Of a DNA stretch of 64,000 nucleotides, positions 62,806 through 64,000 are shown piece after piece. The stretch is from Ruminococcaceae bacterium UBA7080 (GTDB lineage: Bacteria; Bacillota; Clostridia; Oscillospirales; Acutalibacteraceae), in the NCBI GenBank assembly GCA_002493595.1, contig DKZG01000006.1, forward strand, positions 62,001 through 126,000, read 5' to 3'. Within the stretch, counting starts at the first letter, position 1. Each line of letters begins with the position of its first letter. The position numbers were made by a program, and so were the translations under genes. The notes under the pieces were generated by a model that saw only the letters and a list, made by a program, of their open reading frames with translations, did not search any database and had not been told where the DNA came from.

Positions 62806-62836
62806 AAAACCTCCGATGACACTATCGGAGGTTTTT
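62806..62836 (+). terminator. Terminator after the SPFH gene
   Basis: Perfect 12-bp stem (62806-62817 with 62824-62835), 6-nt loop and T-run. Confidence 0.85.
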
Positions 62837-62851
62837 GTTATAGGAGGTATT

Positions 62852-63076
62852 ATGAAAAACATTTTATTGCTGACATCATTTCATTTCAATGACGCTATGT
62901 CATGTATCATTCCCATTTTTATAGGATTAATGCTTATTTTCAATTGGTTTTTGCCTCACCCTGCCAATAAGCCTAATCCCAAATGGGTGAAAATTCTATG
63001 CACCCTAATAGGTGCAGCACTGGTTGCACTTGGCGTCATTATATTGATTGATTTTATACATAACCCGTACAAATAA
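62852..63076 (+). CDS. Small membrane protein of unknown function
   Basis: A 74-residue protein starting at ATG 62852 with ATAGGAGG upstream; the frame extends back through the terminator, which argues against the longer start. Two hydrophobic segments (about 16-33 and 46-66) are joined by a Pro/Asn-rich loop (HPANKPNPKW). It lies 15 nt behind the SPFH terminator, so it depends on read-through or on a promoter I cannot see. I do not recognise the family. Confidence 0.6.
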   Translation: MKNILLLTSFHFNDAMSCIIPIFIGLMLIFNWFLPHPANKPNPKWVKILCTLIGAALVALGVIILIDFIHNPYK

Positions 63077-63142
63077 AAATCGGTACAATTTGAAACACAT
63101 TGCATAAAGTGTATTCAGTTTATATTTTTCAGCAATTATTCT

Positions 63143-64000
63143 TTATCCCTGTCTGTACTTTTCAGCCTGAAGATTAAACATTCTTGCATAGACTGTATCG
63201 CCTGCCATAAGTTGTGAATGAGAACCGCTTTCGATAATCCTGCCGTTTTCCATAACATAAATTTTATCGGCATTAATTGTAGTTGAAAGTCTGTGAGATA
63301 TAAATATAACCGTTTTATCTTTGGCAGCGTCAAGCATTGCCTGATTCAGATTATACTCAGCAACAGGGTCAAGATTTGCTGATGGTTCATCAAGAATAAC
63401 ATACGGGCAATTTTTATAAAAAGCTCTTGCAACAGCTACCTTCTGTGCTTCACCACCCGACATCATAATTCCGCTGTCATCAAATTCTCTCAAAAGTTCC
63501 GTTTGTATTCCACGTGACAGCTGTTTTTCAAATCCACTGTGCTTAAGCGCCTGCTGCACAGCTGTTTTATCCGGATTTATATCAAGAGCTACATTTTCTC
63601 CCACCGAACATGAAAAAAGCTGAAAATCCTGAAATACTGCGGCAAATCTGTCACGGTGAGATCGAACTGTAAAATTCTTTATATCCTCACCATCAATATA
63701 AATACCTCCGCCGGTAACATCATACAATCTTAAAAGCAGGTTTGTCAGCGTTGTTTTGCCGGCACCGTTATAACCTACAAGGGCAATTTTTTCATACGGT
63801 TTAATGGTAAGATTTATATCATTTAATGTTGGTTTATCATTGCCCGGATATGTAAAGGACAGATGTTCAAGCCTGATTTCTTTAGGTGTACTTATTTCAG
63901 CAGTCTTTTCCCCGTCCTTAATCTTAAAATCCGACTTTAAAAATTCTCTGTACTTTTCAATCATCTTAGCCCTTTCCTCAAATCGGGCCAAGGCCCACAC
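63143..64000 (-). CDS. ABC exporter ATPase domain (N-terminal part beyond right edge)
   Basis: The C-terminal 285 codons of a gene entering from the right, probably a fused permease-ATPase exporter since an amphipathic linker (ARFEERAKMIEKYREFL) precedes the ATPase domain as in such proteins. Walker A GYNGAGKTT, the D-loop/Walker B region YVILDEPSANLDP, the signature MMSGGEAQKVAVARAF and the switch HRLST are intact. The Met at the edge is internal, not the start. The substrate is unknown. Confidence 0.9.
   Translation of the reverse strand: MWALARFEERAKMIEKYREFLKSDFKIKDGEKTAEISTPKEIRLEHLSFTYPGNDKPTLNDINLTIKPYEKIALVGYNGAGKTTLTNLLLRLYDVTGGGIYIDGEDIKNFTVRSHRDRFAAVFQDFQLFSCSVGENVALDINPDKTAVQQALKHSGFEKQLSRGIQTELLREFDDSGIMMSGGEAQKVAVARAFYKNCPYVILDEPSANLDPVAEYNLNQAMLDAAKDKTVIFISHRLSTTINADKIYVMENGRIIESGSHSQLMAGDTVYARMFNLQAEKYRQG

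Noticed and set aside
62798..62851. Longer start for the small membrane protein
   Set aside because: These codons are the SPFH terminator hairpin; the ATG at 62852 has a clear ribosome binding site.
63090..63130. Hairpin as terminator of the ABC exporter gene
   Set aside because: Arms (AACACATT / GTGTATT type) pair imperfectly and lack a proper T-run.
1..64000. CRISPR arrays, insertion sequences, phage or toxin-antitoxin modules
   Set aside because: No regularly spaced direct repeats, transposase or integrase motifs, or target duplications were seen anywhere in the window.

Overview
The window is a stretch of low-GC Clostridia chromosome, most likely from the Oscillospirales/Ruminococcaceae side of the Firmicutes. 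This rests on AT-rich spacers, strong purine-rich ribosome binding sites, sigma-A promoters with 17-nt spacing, the Firmicutes orders yggS-sepF-divIVA-ileS-lspA and miaB-ymcA-mutS-mutL, an Ech hydrogenase of anaerobes, and a large secreted protein typical of gut Clostridia. The genus cannot be fixed from the sequence alone. No rRNA, tRNA, CRISPR array, IS element, prophage or plasmid gene was seen.

Layout. (1) 1-14530, minus strand: an eleven-gene run reading miaB, ymcA/ylbF-like, mutS, mutL, miaA, a HlyD-like membrane protein, yggS, sepF, divIVA, ileS, lspA, behind one clear promoter at 14571-14599. It joins tRNA modification, mismatch repair and septum formation. (2) 14722-17971: malQ on plus, a small lipoprotein and a cysteine-rich uncharacterised protein on minus. 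(3) 18081-26458, minus: aromatic amino acid genes tyrA-aroB-aroA-aroC-pheA, followed with short gaps by a VTT-domain membrane protein, a galactokinase-like gene and a lipid kinase. (4) 26614-31727, minus: a 1583-residue secreted protein, a 49-residue conserved-looking peptide gene directly downstream, and a leader with a possible short ORF and a promoter embedded in a dyad. (5) 32012-39261, plus: argG-argH, then degV-ilvE, an RluA-type pseudouridine synthase, a phospholipase C-like protein and luxS. (6) 39267-40868, minus: a serine hydrolase of the beta-lactamase family. (7) 40962-49670, plus: a CHAP-domain wall hydrolase, a CapD-type nucleotide-sugar enzyme, the KtrB/KtrA potassium system, a lone iolB, then an amino acid ABC transporter. 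(8) 49744-51072, minus: a polysaccharide deacetylase with fibronectin-type domains. (9) 51255-61050, plus: a complete echABCDEF membrane-bound [NiFe] hydrogenase with hypF-hypC-hypD-hypE directly behind it. (10) 61252-64000: NfeD plus an SPFH protein, a small membrane protein, and the end of an ABC exporter gene running off the right edge.

The most notable items are an ABC substrate-binding protein whose C-terminal lobe segment sits at the N terminus (an apparent natural circular permutation), an EchF subunit with four instead of two [4Fe-4S] motifs arising from internal duplication, and the 49-residue peptide gene behind the giant secreted protein. Much of the rest is metabolic and housekeeping core.
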